From assembly GCA_025201705.1 (NCBI GenBank), contig MU616585.1, positions 32,337 through 96,336 on the forward strand: a stretch of 64,000 nucleotides of DNA, given 5' to 3'. Source of the stretch: Dissophora ornata. Taxonomy: Eukaryota > Mortierellomycota > Mortierellomycetes > Mortierellales > Mortierellaceae. The position numbers were made by a program, and so were the translations under genes. The notes under the pieces are model-generated. The model was not told the origin of the DNA. It ran no database searches and was given only the letters and a program-made list of their open reading frames with translations. This document shows, piece after piece, positions 10,758 through 20,600 of this stretch. The stretch's first letter is position 1; the number at the start of each line of letters is the position of its first letter.

Positions 10758-12434
10758 ATGCTTGTCGACACCAAGAATCTGCAGACTGCACTGTCACTGC
10801 TGCAGTCGATCACGTCAGCATGCTTCTCTATTGTTTTCGCGATAATCGCTGCACGAACTGCGACATATGCGTTTAAGACCTATGGCGACGCAGGCTTCTC
10901 CCAGAAGATATCTATCTTGCTCAAAGGACAAGGAATTCCAACTGGTGGGAAAGTGGCCCTCGCCGTGCTTACATTGCTGGTCGTAGCAAGCTCGCTGTCA
11001 GACAACGTCGTGTTTCGTTTAACGAATCTGGTCGTTGTCCCTGGGGGCGAAGTCGTGCTTGATAGCGCAGTCCCGCAGCAGTGGCCAATGATTTCGGCGT
11101 CCAAAAACTCCCGGCAAGAAACAGTCGCTGATTTCGAGAAACAGATCGCGGGCCTGGTCTGCTCGAGTGACGACAAGTGCTCGCACTCAAACGCATCCAA
11201 CTTGACGCTTACTGCGATTTCCGCAGGTAGCAGCTGGCGGTTTGACTTCAACGGAAATGGGTACTCTTTGGAAAACAAGCCTGTGGAGGTTTTATTTGAC
11301 ACTCTTCAAACGAGCAGCCAGACCAACTCGTCGGGTGCCGTAAATTGGGGCTGGACGGTTGTGTTGCCTAACCAAAATATCCTCTCGGACTCGCCACTTG
11401 CGGTCAATGCGGGAGTATATACAAAAGGGCTGACCATTAACACATATAACGGCGAAAACGGATACATGGCGGGATTCCCGAGCAAGCTAGGCGCTGCAAG
11501 TTACTCAGGGGCCGGTCTAACCGCAGCGAGCTTCGGCAGCTCCACATTCCAAGGGATCTATTACGTTGGGTTCAACGACAGCGCAGATGTTATTGTCGAG
11601 CTCGCCACTACAGTATCTCGCGTTGCGAGACAGCAGCCTAGTGGCACGTCGGCAAGCCAGGGATTCTTTGCGGAGGCTATGCTCGCGTTTGCGGAGGGTG
11701 CGTCTGAGCTGACTGGCAACATAAGCATCGCTGAGCAAACTGGCATGTATATTATTTACGACGCATACAAGCTTACGGATAGGGGGCTTGAGAATCTGAG
11801 CTGCGCCGTCGCAAAGTCAAGCAGGGGCCCTAAATACCAATATGTCGACACCACGTGCTCCAAGAGCCTAATTAGCGTACATAGCACACTCTTTAAGCTT
11901 AATGTGCCCTACGCGACGCCAGGGGTGACCACGTCAGACGCGGTCGATGTTGTCGCGGTTAGCTCAAACAACGCTGCAATCAACGCAAGCGTTAGCGTTG
12001 TTCCGCTTGGGTATTTATATTACCAGTCGACAGCGAATGTCACGAACAATATGACGATCGAGACCCCCGCATCTCTGGTGGTGGCGGATGGCACACTTCC
12101 TTTCGTAATGTCGTATACCCCCACGAGCGTTATGACTGAAATAACCACTGCTTCGCTGGTCGTCCAGCTCCTAATTATTGCGTTGGCGGCTGGCATTGCC
12201 GCAGCTGGAAAACTCGTTGCAGCTTCGCACTACAGGAGCTCGCTGTCGCGGGTCATTGTTTCGGCCACGGGATCCAGTAGCATCAAGCTAGATTCAGTAG
12301 ACCCAACCGCGATCGAGGTCCTATACGAAAAGCGCAGCGATAAGCTATTCATAGCTGTAAGCGGCCACAGATTAGTCCAGGCTGAAAAGCTTCCGAGCAA
12401 TGACGACGGCGATGAATTGAGCCTGCTCCCGTGA
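10758..12434 (+). CDS. Intronless membrane protein, unknown function
   Basis: One uninterrupted frame of 558 residues from the ATG at 10758, preceded by a CT-rich tract (10732-10755) that fits a promoter or leader. Hydrophobic segments lie near residues 18-40 and 65-82 and near 470-490 (LVVQLLIIALAAGIAAAGKL). Between the second and third is a roughly 380-residue, Asn/Ser/Thr-rich, probably extracytoplasmic domain with many N-glycosylation sequons and a few cysteines. A charged tail of about 60 residues follows the last helix. I do not recognise the domain. It is the only long gene here without introns, and it lies between two inverted halves of a Pif1-type helicase, so it may have been carried or rearranged by a mobile element. 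A lineage-specific surface protein is the most I would infer. Confidence 0.85.
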   Translation: MLVDTKNLQTALSLLQSITSACFSIVFAIIAARTATYAFKTYGDAGFSQKISILLKGQGIPTGGKVALAVLTLLVVASSLSDNVVFRLTNLVVVPGGEVVLDSAVPQQWPMISASKNSRQETVADFEKQIAGLVCSSDDKCSHSNASNLTLTAISAGSSWRFDFNGNGYSLENKPVEVLFDTLQTSSQTNSSGAVNWGWTVVLPNQNILSDSPLAVNAGVYTKGLTINTYNGENGYMAGFPSKLGAASYSGAGLTAASFGSSTFQGIYYVGFNDSADVIVELATTVSRVARQQPSGTSASQGFFAEAMLAFAEGASELTGNISIAEQTGMYIIYDAYKLTDRGLENLSCAVAKSSRGPKYQYVDTTCSKSLISVHSTLFKLNVPYATPGVTTSDAVDVVAVSSNNAAINASVSVVPLGYLYYQSTANVTNNMTIETPASLVVADGTLPFVMSYTPTSVMTEITTASLVVQLLIIALAAGIAAAGKLVAASHYRSSLSRVIVSATGSSSIKLDSVDPTAIEVLYEKRSDKLFIAVSGHRLVQAEKLPSNDDGDELSLLP

Positions 12435-12590
12435 TTGTAGGGCGGGGGTTGGTGCTGTAGTCTGCAGAAGGAGTCCAAAAGGTCACGCAATAAATGGTCA
12501 AAAAAAAAAAAAAAAAAGCAATAGGATTTCGGCGAAAGCTCTGCGGCTGGTCCAGATCCTAAGGAAACGGCGTGCTCTGCAACCACTCAA
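12435..12590. other. 3' flank with A16 run
   Basis: Short spacer after the intronless gene containing an A16 run at about 12501-12516, with a GCAATAAATGG poly(A)-like signal just before it. No gene. Confidence 0.5.
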
Positions 12591-12599
12591 TTAGCGTCC

Positions 12600-13002
12600 A
12601 ATGTTAGGCATACGAGAACGAATAGCTGACAGAGTGGTCTTGGGCTTGTATTCCTGTCGGATATCGTCCATGAGATTTGGTGCTTCGTTCCCAAAAATGA
12701 CAGACGCATTAATGATAGCCTTTCCTAAGATGCTTTGGCATGTCAAATCGCAGCTCGCTGTGGGAGTTATAGGAATGAAGATCTTGAACGCAAAGCGAGC
12801 GGTATGTACTTGGTGGAGGATGATAGACGCGATACCCGAGGAGGCAACGGCAATAACGGTCTTGTGCATACGGCCTCGAATATGAAAGTGTTATAGAGAA
12901 ATGTCTTGCCAATGCCACCGGGGCCGTCGATAAAGAATAGTCGTTTGTTTGACCGATTGTGTATTGCGTCCAGTATAGTGTTGAAAACCGAGAACTGACT
13001 GG
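12600..13002 (-). pseudogene. Pif1-type helicase fragment (N-terminal half, frameshifted)
   Basis: On the minus strand a frame near 12960 gives RLFFIDGPGGIGKTFLYNT, the Walker A region of Helitron/Pif1-like helicases. A frameshift near 12865 leads into TVIAVASSGIAS, FKIFIPITPTASCD and NASVIFGNEAP, that is motif Ia and the degenerate DEAP box. Similarity ends right at the DEAP box. The matching continuation is at 10256-10373 in the opposite orientation. Dead fragment. Confidence 0.8.
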
Positions 13003-13005
13003 TGA

Positions 13006-13135
13006 ATTTTGACCGGTGAATGTTGGCCAAATATTTTCACCGGTGAACAATCCAGCCAGATATCCAAATCATTACACCGATTAACTTCACCGGTGCTGAG
13101 TCCATCAGTTAACCAAATTTTTTCACCGGTTACAA
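13006..13135. repeat. Cluster of palindromic TTCACCGGTGAA motifs
   Basis: Five or six full or partial copies of the self-palindromic TCACCGGTGA occur in 130 bp, at irregular spacing, next to the helicase fragment. One is the perfect 12-mer TTCACCGGTGAA and the others differ by one or two bases. The pattern is like the CGGAT cluster at 1205-1445 and may be a transposon terminal or subterminal region. Confidence 0.75.
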
Positions 13136-13139
13136 TTAC

Positions 13140-13440
13140 TGATTGGGACGAGGTGGTTTCGATTGGAAGCATCGCATCTTGCACAGGAGCGATTTTTTTT
13201 ATTCATTGGAGTGGATCAGGTTTCTACTCTTTTTTTTCTCTAACCCTTGTCAATAATTCTTCTCTTCTTCTTCATCGTCTTCATTTGAATCGTAAGTTAT
13301 TTTATTTCCGTTCCTTTCTTAGTGTTTCGAGTCTTTTTTTCTTCGTATTCCTTTTCCTCATTTTTTACTTTTTTTCTCTTTGAGCTGTTGTTTTTTGTTT
13401 CTTGATCCAGATCATATTTATACTATTCATTTTCACCGTG
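13140..13440. other. T-rich spacer without gene
   Basis: Strongly pyrimidine-rich on the plus strand, with many TTTTC and TTCTTC runs. No frame is convincing. Confidence 0.5.
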
Positions 13441-13860
13441 ATCATTACCACCACCCTCATCTCCTTTTTTTCTTTTTTCCGACTTGATGACAATAGGAGA
13501 ACGACTGCAATCTGGAGTCGGGGAGGGGTTGTCGCCAGGAGGTGATTCATCATTGCCCTGAACAGGGGTGGCGACATTGGATCTTGGCCATTTTTCCCAG
13601 CAAGTCGAAAAGGACGCGGGTATATGCCCGCCAGGGAACAGGCGCCGGACTTGTCGGAGGAAGCGTATGTTCCGCACTGTGACAAAACAGTCCTTGTGAG
13701 GCAGAGGATCGGGAGCGTTTATTTTCCAGCTCAGGCATCTCACATCTTTTGTCTCGAGAGACTGGCCATACTTGCGGAGACATAGACGACAGTCAAAGTC
13801 TTTCGCATCCGGTCCCTTACAGAGAGCATGGCCTTTGTACCCCCAGTTGTGTTATGCGAA
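13441..13860 (-). pseudogene. Cys-rich coding remnant, unrecognised
   Basis: One minus-strand frame is open from about 13860 to 13423 and reads WGYKGHALCKGPDAKDFDC then RLCLRKYG, LETKDVRCLSWK and DCFVTVRNIRF. The four clustered cysteines and basic residues suggest a zinc-binding module. It is followed by a Pro/Ser-rich tail. A second frame upstream (14159-13740) is Asn/Ser-rich and overlaps the end of the gypsy integrase fragment in another frame. There is no clear start and no family I recognise. It could be a piece of a gene cut by the retroelement insertion. Confidence 0.3.
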
Positions 13861-14064
13861 CTATCGGCGGATTTGGTGTTGGTTCCTGTGTAAGGCGTGT
13901 TCCAGTAGAACGTGTCAGGGTCTACGATGATTGGGTCCTCGGGATCAGTGATGCTGCCTAGTGAGCTCATGGAGTGGATGAGAGTATTGCTGCTGGTCGG
14001 GGAAATAGTGTTGTTATCGCTGACCTTTTTCTTTCTGTCGTTAGATTTTATGATTTTTCCATTA

Positions 14065-14940
14065 CTATTGTTGCTGTTGTAGTGCATTGGGTCGGACTCG
14101 GCATCCTGATGGCAGGAGTCCTTGTGTAACGGTTTGAATGGTTCGTTCGGATTGGCCATCGGTCTGCTGGTGGTAAGCTATGGACATGTCAAGGCTTGTG
14201 CCAAGACACTTGAAGAGACTAGCCCAGAACAGACTTGTGAATCGACTGTCGCGGTCAGAGACAATGGACTTCGGAAGGTTCGTGATGAGGTCCATGGCGG
14301 CGTGCGTCCAAGGAATTTCAGGAGTAGGAAGTGGTTGTAATAATCCACTTTCCTTCGTGGTTCTTGTCTTTGACGTCTTACAGACATGGCAGAACTCGAC
14401 ATGGTGCTTAACAGAACGGAGCATGTTGGGCCAGTAACAGAGTTCAGACAACCTGGCATAGGTTTTCTCAACACCATTATGGCCGGAGACAGGAGAATCA
14501 TGCATCCCGTTCAACAACAGGGTCTTGACAGACGGTAAGTTAGGAATGCAGACTCGGTCACCCTTTTTGAGGAACAGGAGACCATCCTTGACTTGATACT
14601 CGAATGGGTTGTCAGCGTCGGTAATTTTGGAGGCTCGAGAGAAGATATCCTTAAAATACTCATCCTTGGAAATTTCTTCTCGACATTGGTCCAACAATTC
14701 GGCACCGACAGACGAGACGGTCTCAGCAATGACAGACAGTTGATAGTCGGGACGGCGGGACAAGGCGTCAGGGAAGACGTTGAGGGATCCCTTGCGGTAC
14801 TGGATCTCGAAATTGTATTCGGCGAGCTTCGCCATCCAGCGGATTTGTCGAGGGCTGAGGGTGTTCTGGGTGTCAAGGCACTTGAGGGATTGGTGGTCGG
14901 TGTAGACGGTGAAGGGTTCGGTAGTTGGATGGAGATACAC
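14065..14940 (-). mobile_element. Ty3/gypsy retrotransposon fragment: RNase H and deleted integrase
   Basis: A 291-codon frame carries, in order, the RNase H end ([25 protein letters not shown]), the H2C2 zinc finger of integrase ([22 protein letters not shown]) and the integrase core. In the core, DLITNLP is joined straight to [13 protein letters not shown], so about 50-60 residues including the first catalytic Asp are missing. The later part ([28 protein letters not shown]) is intact, then homology stops. Protease, reverse transcriptase and the C-terminal chromodomain region are absent, and no flanking LTR pair is visible. The fragment is not autonomous. Confidence 0.9.
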
Positions 14941-15519
14941 TTAAATACACAAAAACACACTCTAGTCTCCTTTTCATCTGGTTCTGGTCTCTCATTCCAC
15001 TGGTGACTTCTCTTGTCTGTCCAGCCAAGTCGCAAACCGTTACACCTTGGTCCCGACATCCTGTTGGTTGAAGTCCTTGGTACCTGTATTGTTGATACAG
15101 GAAGATAATGAATAATCTTCATCATTGTTGTGTTGCATGGTGTCATCCTTGTCTTCATTGGGATCATCGTCAGAGCCGCCACCGTCTTGCTGGTCAGAGG
15201 CTTTTATGGCGAAAGCCGAGTGGTGGCTTTCCTGAGGAGGTGGTTGTGGTGGGTAAGTGTGGGCATTGTTGTATGCCATGTACGCGTGCTATTACTCTCG
15301 TCCACAGTGGACTGGACGCGCGCTCCTTTCCTCTAGTATCCTCAACGGCACGTTGAATGCGAATGCGTCAATATTCTTGTTTTTTGTTTTTTCGACGTCT
15401 ACTATTAATTGTTTTTTTGGAATTGAGTGATGTCAATAATATTATTATCCTTGCTATTCTGCTATGTGTCCAATGGCCACCGAGCCCATCGTTTGCCTTT
15501 TATATTACGATTTTATGTT
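14941..15519. other. Spacer between retroelement fragment and GH16 gene
   Basis: A Gln/Asp-rich minus-strand frame at 15040-15279 could be a gag-like remnant of the same element (low confidence). Downstream, 15360-15519 is AT-rich and serves as the 3' flank of the GH16 gene. No other gene seen. Confidence 0.4.
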
Positions 15520-17283
15520 CTATTTGGGACAGTCGTGCTTGTAGACGCGAATATAGTCCACAGCAAGAGCGCGGTCCGTTCCGGATTCGGGACCCCAGGT
15601 TGGATACCAGTCGTCCTTTGCCGCATAGAATTCATTCACTGCATGGGCCGATTTGTCGCTCCAAGGTTTGTTGCCTACACCATCTGGGAAATACCCTGCT
15701 GTCCCTGCCACAGCCACGTTCATGATCTACAAACAATCGGCGTTGAGAAGACCATGCATGACTGTACGATGACAAAAACAAGTGCATCGAGGATATAAAG
15801 GCAACCTACCAGATAGAATTCTTGATCGAATGGGGCAGCATTAGAGCCTGCCCATAAGTTATCGACCCACGAAGGAAACTTGCCTTTTTTAAACATATTA
15901 TTAAATGGCACATCTAGCAACAAGTTGCCATCTACAAAAGTTTTGATCCCCTCTGGTCTCCAGTCCAAGGTGAAGATGTGGAAATCATCCGCAAACGTCT
16001 TTCCGCTCGGCAATGCATACTCTGCATGGGTCATCTGGAATCTATTGAACTCAAAGGATGGTCCTGTTTTACATGCAAAGGAGGCCAGATAGAGGTCATG
16101 TTAAAATTATGCTGGCTGATGGAGAAGATGGTTAGCAATTTTTACTTACCCCAGTGCAGAGTTGAAGCCACCTTATCATAGCCGCCAGCAGGATACTCGG
16201 GGCCGTTGCCGCGCGACTCAACGAGATCGATCTCGCCGCTGGCGGGCCAGCCTCCGTACTGATAATGAGCAGGCAACATCCAAATCGCCTACACGTCAAA
16301 AGACAAAAAAAAGATATCATTGTATCACAGTCAGGATCCATCTTCAATCAAACAGGTAGCGTTTTTTACGCCTACTGGACAGAACTTACAGGCCAGATCC
16401 ACTTCCCCTTTGGCATTTTTGCCTTCACCTCGACTCTTCCATATCGAAACCTAAAGCTATTCACGCTCCGGATGAGACCGGACTGGATCGGATTCAAGAT
16501 ATTTCCACCAGCACCCGCAACTCGATAACACCCGTAGTCGTAGTTGCCAGTACATTGTGTTCCGGGATCCGTACCCCACATGTCGAGGACTCCCCCTTCA
16601 TGTAGGGCGTCTGCGCCGATGCGATATTCAGTCAGTGTCGGCCGGATGTAAAAGATGCCGTTTTTAACGAAGGTGTTGGTGCGATTGTTGATATAGGCTT
16701 GAACCTCGAAGTTGCTGATAAAGAAAAGAAGTACGTTACACGGCTGTGACATATATACTGAAGCAGACAATGCGATATTGGATACGACCTTACCCTCCCC
16801 CTGTCAACGTAAGGTCATGCTGTATTCAAGTCAGAATTACACCATGCATTAGTCGTGTTCACCCGTTATTCGCACTCGTCAGGTATTGTTCCCAGAGGCC
16901 AAGTAGTGCTTTGCTGACTTCGTACTCACCCTCCATTTGGAGTTATCCAACTTATCAAACTCGTCCCCAAATAGCATGCAATCCTTGGGCTGAGTGTCGC
17001 TATTTGGCCTTTTCCCGGCTTCTGCTTTCGCGACTCGCTCTCTAGGTGCTCGCTTAATGTCCATGGCTTGGAATTGCGTTTGGATACCTTGATCGTTCTC
17101 GATAGTACGTTCTGGCCGGAAGTCAACACCAATCATCTTATGCAAATCCCACTGGGTCTGATCCTTTCGGCTCTTGCTATACATACTTCCACGGGTCTGG
17201 GCGGCACTTGCACTTCCCATGGAGACAGCAAGGAAAAACACAAATGCGCCCGACGAGAGCAGGAATGCAAATAATTTGGTCAT
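15520..17283 (-). CDS. GH16 family beta-1,3-glucanase (laminarinase-like), secreted
   Basis: Six exons join in frame: 17283-16930, 16819-16794, 16714-16390, 16288-16150, 16063-15810, 15726-15520, giving 434 residues. The N terminus is a clear signal peptide (LFAFLLSSGAFVFFLAVS). A linker of about 80 residues precedes the catalytic jelly roll, which starts at CMLFGDEFDKLDNSKW. The catalytic motif is GEIDLVES, the ExDxxE form of laminarinase-type GH16, with both glutamates and the central Asp present. Further family hallmarks are FRYGRVEVKAKMPKG, FHIFTLDWRPEGIKTFVDG and the C-terminal DYIRVYKHD. It probably hydrolyses or remodels beta-1,3-glucan in the wall or environment. Exon 2 is only 26 nt. 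A TATTTAAA box lies about 210 bp upstream, and the SCC2 3' end is 353 bp further upstream on the same strand. Confidence 0.95.
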
Positions 17284-17489
17284 TATTAGTTGATGGTGAC
17301 TTTGCCTGTATTTGCGGTGATTGTGGTGACTGGAGGGTGACGACAAAAGAAACAAAGCGTTTTCTTGGCAAGGATATAGGATATGTATACAAGAGAATGG
17401 TTGGCAAGGGGCAAGATAATTGTCTTCTCAATCACCCCAACTTTGCTTCATGCTTCTTTAGCTCACGCGTTCTCTTGACACAGTGACCA

Positions 17490-17500
17490 GGTTTAAATAG
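17490..17500 (-). promoter_or_regulatory. TATA-like box of the GH16 gene
   Basis: CCTATTTAAACC on the minus strand, about 210 bp before the GH16 start codon. It is the only TATA-like element in the 352-bp spacer between SCC2 and GH16; otherwise the spacer holds nothing notable. Confidence 0.4.
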
Positions 17501-17635
17501 GGGGTGGTGGGACAAATAAGAATATTCATGTCGGTGTGGACCCCTTTATTCCTGTGAATAATGCAAAGAATGAAAAAGATATTCAGAAGGGCCTGAATGC
17601 GATGACAGAAGCGTTGTGGAATAGTAAATGGGGAT

Positions 17636-20600
17636 TCAATAAGCCTCTTCCTCCTCATCAACATTGATCTTATGCAATTGGTCGGTTTTTCGAGAAGGGC
17701 CATTGGAACCTGTTGAGCGATAACTCTCATCAATGACGTCCCGCGGCCTCAGCGCAGCCTCCCCTTCAATAAGCCCCCTGAACCGCTCTAGTTGCCGCCA
17801 GATCAAATCTGGCGTAGCCGTGCATCCTTGCGTAGGCTGCTTTTGTCCACACAAAGCATCCATCTCGTGCATTTCCCAATGCCATTGGAGCCGAGCTAGC
17901 ATGCCTGTGAGCTTTGGAGTGGGTTTCTCCTTGTGACTCGCGTGCGCCATCGGCTGAAACTGTTGGCATTTCGATTCGCTGACATCATACAGTCGCTTGA
18001 GATAGCTCTTGAGCAGAATCACGGCCTCCATCTGCACACTGACTTCGACTAGCAGAGTAACTGAAAGTGCAGCTTCATGTTCTTGGCCACAACTCTCACT
18101 ACTCCGCATGTTGTTAATCACTTTCCTTCCCTTCTTCTCCTGTGCATTCTTTCCTACAGGACTGTGTTTCGTTTTTCGGGGTTGAGGTTGAGAACTGGAT
18201 TTTGTCAATGCATCGCCGTTGGGAGTACGACCCCTATCTCGCATATGCTCGGATAAATTCTCCAGGAGCGTCATTCCTGTGCCGGCGATGATCCTGTTCA
18301 GACAATATATGACCAAATAGACTTCCTCCATAGTCTTGTATTCCAAGTAGGCCAGATTTTCTGCAATGAAGCACGAGTACCTGCCATCAACCTATTCAAA
18401 GTATAAAGAGTAAGTAAGTTGCAACGAGTTTGCATATTAGAAACATTATGCCTTGTGTTAAACAAGAAACTGTTATTTACCTCCACCTGTGATGCCTCCA
18501 GATCGGTGTCTAGAACCTTAACAAGCGATGACAGGAGTGCGTTCCGGGCTTGCCTCTTGTCCCCCAAGAGAGTATACATCGCACTCAATAGCGCCATAGC
18601 ATTCCCTGTCGCCGGATCCAACTTGAATCCTACCAAACAAGGAACAGTCAGGATATGTCATGATTAATACGGAGATACCATTGCCTGGTAATTTAAATAA
18701 AGCAGGGCCAAACAGATTTGTTCAATACCTTGGACAACTACATGAGCTTTTTGGACACTTATTTGATAGTTGTACATCGTCCGAACGCATTCCATGCTTC
18801 TCCCATAGATCAATGACGCGTGTTTTTTGTGCAGATCCCGATGAATCTTGAACGCGCGTCCACTCAGCGATGTATTCTCGCATGTCTCCAAAGCCACAAC
18901 CGTTGGCATGCACAACATTGGATGAACAAGTGCCTGCAATGTCACCTGAGAAATGACATCCACTGCCGCAGCTTGGAGGTCGTGGTTATCCACGAGTGCA
19001 CACTTCAATATTCCATTAAGATAACGCTGCATGATGGCGCCTCCAATTCCTGCCTCCAGATGGTCCTCCACCTTGGCAACTAAGGTGCGGACGACATTCG
19101 CACCTTGACTTAAGGCTGGAGCGGCATGAATCTTTAGTAAGAAGCGGGTGTACACCAGAAGCAGCTCTTTCTGTAGCTCTGTATCGTGACCAGCAAAGAC
19201 CGAATCCATGATATCAAGACCTCGGGGTGAGTTCATCAATGTAGGGAAGGACATAAACAAGTTGCCTATTAAATACGAAAAAGTGTTAAGACGACTTGTC
19301 AGTGCCAATCATCAACCCCTCCAGCTGCATGACAGTCCAAAACACATTTGGGATAATAATACCTAGACCCTGAAGAGCTGTTTGTTGCAACGCTTTTGAA
19401 CGTTCTTGTTGGCAAAGGGTCACAAGAATGTCAAAGACAAACTCCTGTATGGTGGGAGGCATCCCTGCTTTGAGCTCTACCAGCTGAGTTTCTTGTGGAG
19501 TGGCCTCAATCGCTTGCTCAAATGGAAAATGTCTGCAAATCAGTCCAACAATAGTAATGAGGCGGCGGGTCTTTTTCTCATGGACAGCCGCCTTTGTCTG
19601 GAGCTTTTTGGAATCTGCTATGAGAAGATCCACGCAACCATGAAAAAACTTGCAGAGCCGCCCAGAGTGTAGTGTCAAGGTGCTCACCACTAAGCAGAGT
19701 ACACTGACAGATTCGGGAAGCAAGACAAGCGGACACTTCGCAACAAGTGCCATGATCAGTTTCTCCACTGCCTCAAAATTACTCGATGGTACACTCTGGA
19801 CAAGGGGGATCGCATCCTGATAAATTCGCAACACGAACAAAGTTATTCGCCAGTCATCTGATGTTGCAGAACAATGGAGGTAGACTGATAGAGCACTGAG
19901 ATGCTTTGCTCCAATGAGCCGTGGTTCAGATTGAACAAATGTTTGCAACGTGTGCACTGTGGATGCTACGGCGGATTTTGGTGCCTCGTCATCCTGGAGC
20001 GTCTGGATCAAATCAACGAGACAGTCCACAATCAGCACGCAGCGTCTTGCGAACTCTTGCTTTGACTCAGAGAGATTGAACAGAACATGGCCTTGCTCCT
20101 TTTTAAGTAAATGCTGGATCACAGTTCTAAAAGCCTCGTCCTGTGGTATGGTCAGACTACCAACCAGTTCGACCAAAGCCTTCGTGTGTTTCAAGAGCTC
20201 TCGTCTCCGAGCAGATGTGGCCAGTCCAGGAATAATGGACGTTTCGACAGCTCCATCATTCCCGACCACAGTACAATCAGATGCTTGGATGAATGGTCCA
20301 AGGCATACATCGCGAACGCTTTTGATGGCCAGATCCCTCACAGTCGTCTCCTCGTCAATGACCCTGAGCAACAGCTTCTGAGCGATGTCCTTGCACATGA
20401 GTGGGTTGTCTGCCTTCTCATATATATCCCGCAGAAGTCTTAACACGCGTTTACGCACATTTATGCCGGTATCCTAACAACAGAAAACTGTTAAGCCTTG
20501 AATATAAAACCATATTTCAGTGCATCGAATTCTAGGCTTACCGAGATTCTATCGCTCACTATATCATAATAGGCCGTCCGGATGGAGTCATCTTGCAGCA

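Noticed and set aside
14593..15006. Plus-strand frame over the retroelement
   Set aside because: Shadow of the gypsy RNase H/integrase frame on the minus strand.
17520..17640. Possible extra gene between SCC2 and GH16
   Set aside because: Only short frames; the stretch fits as a 3' flank and promoter.
19950..20381. Plus-strand frame of 143 codons
   Set aside because: Antisense to the largest SCC2 exon and without domain.
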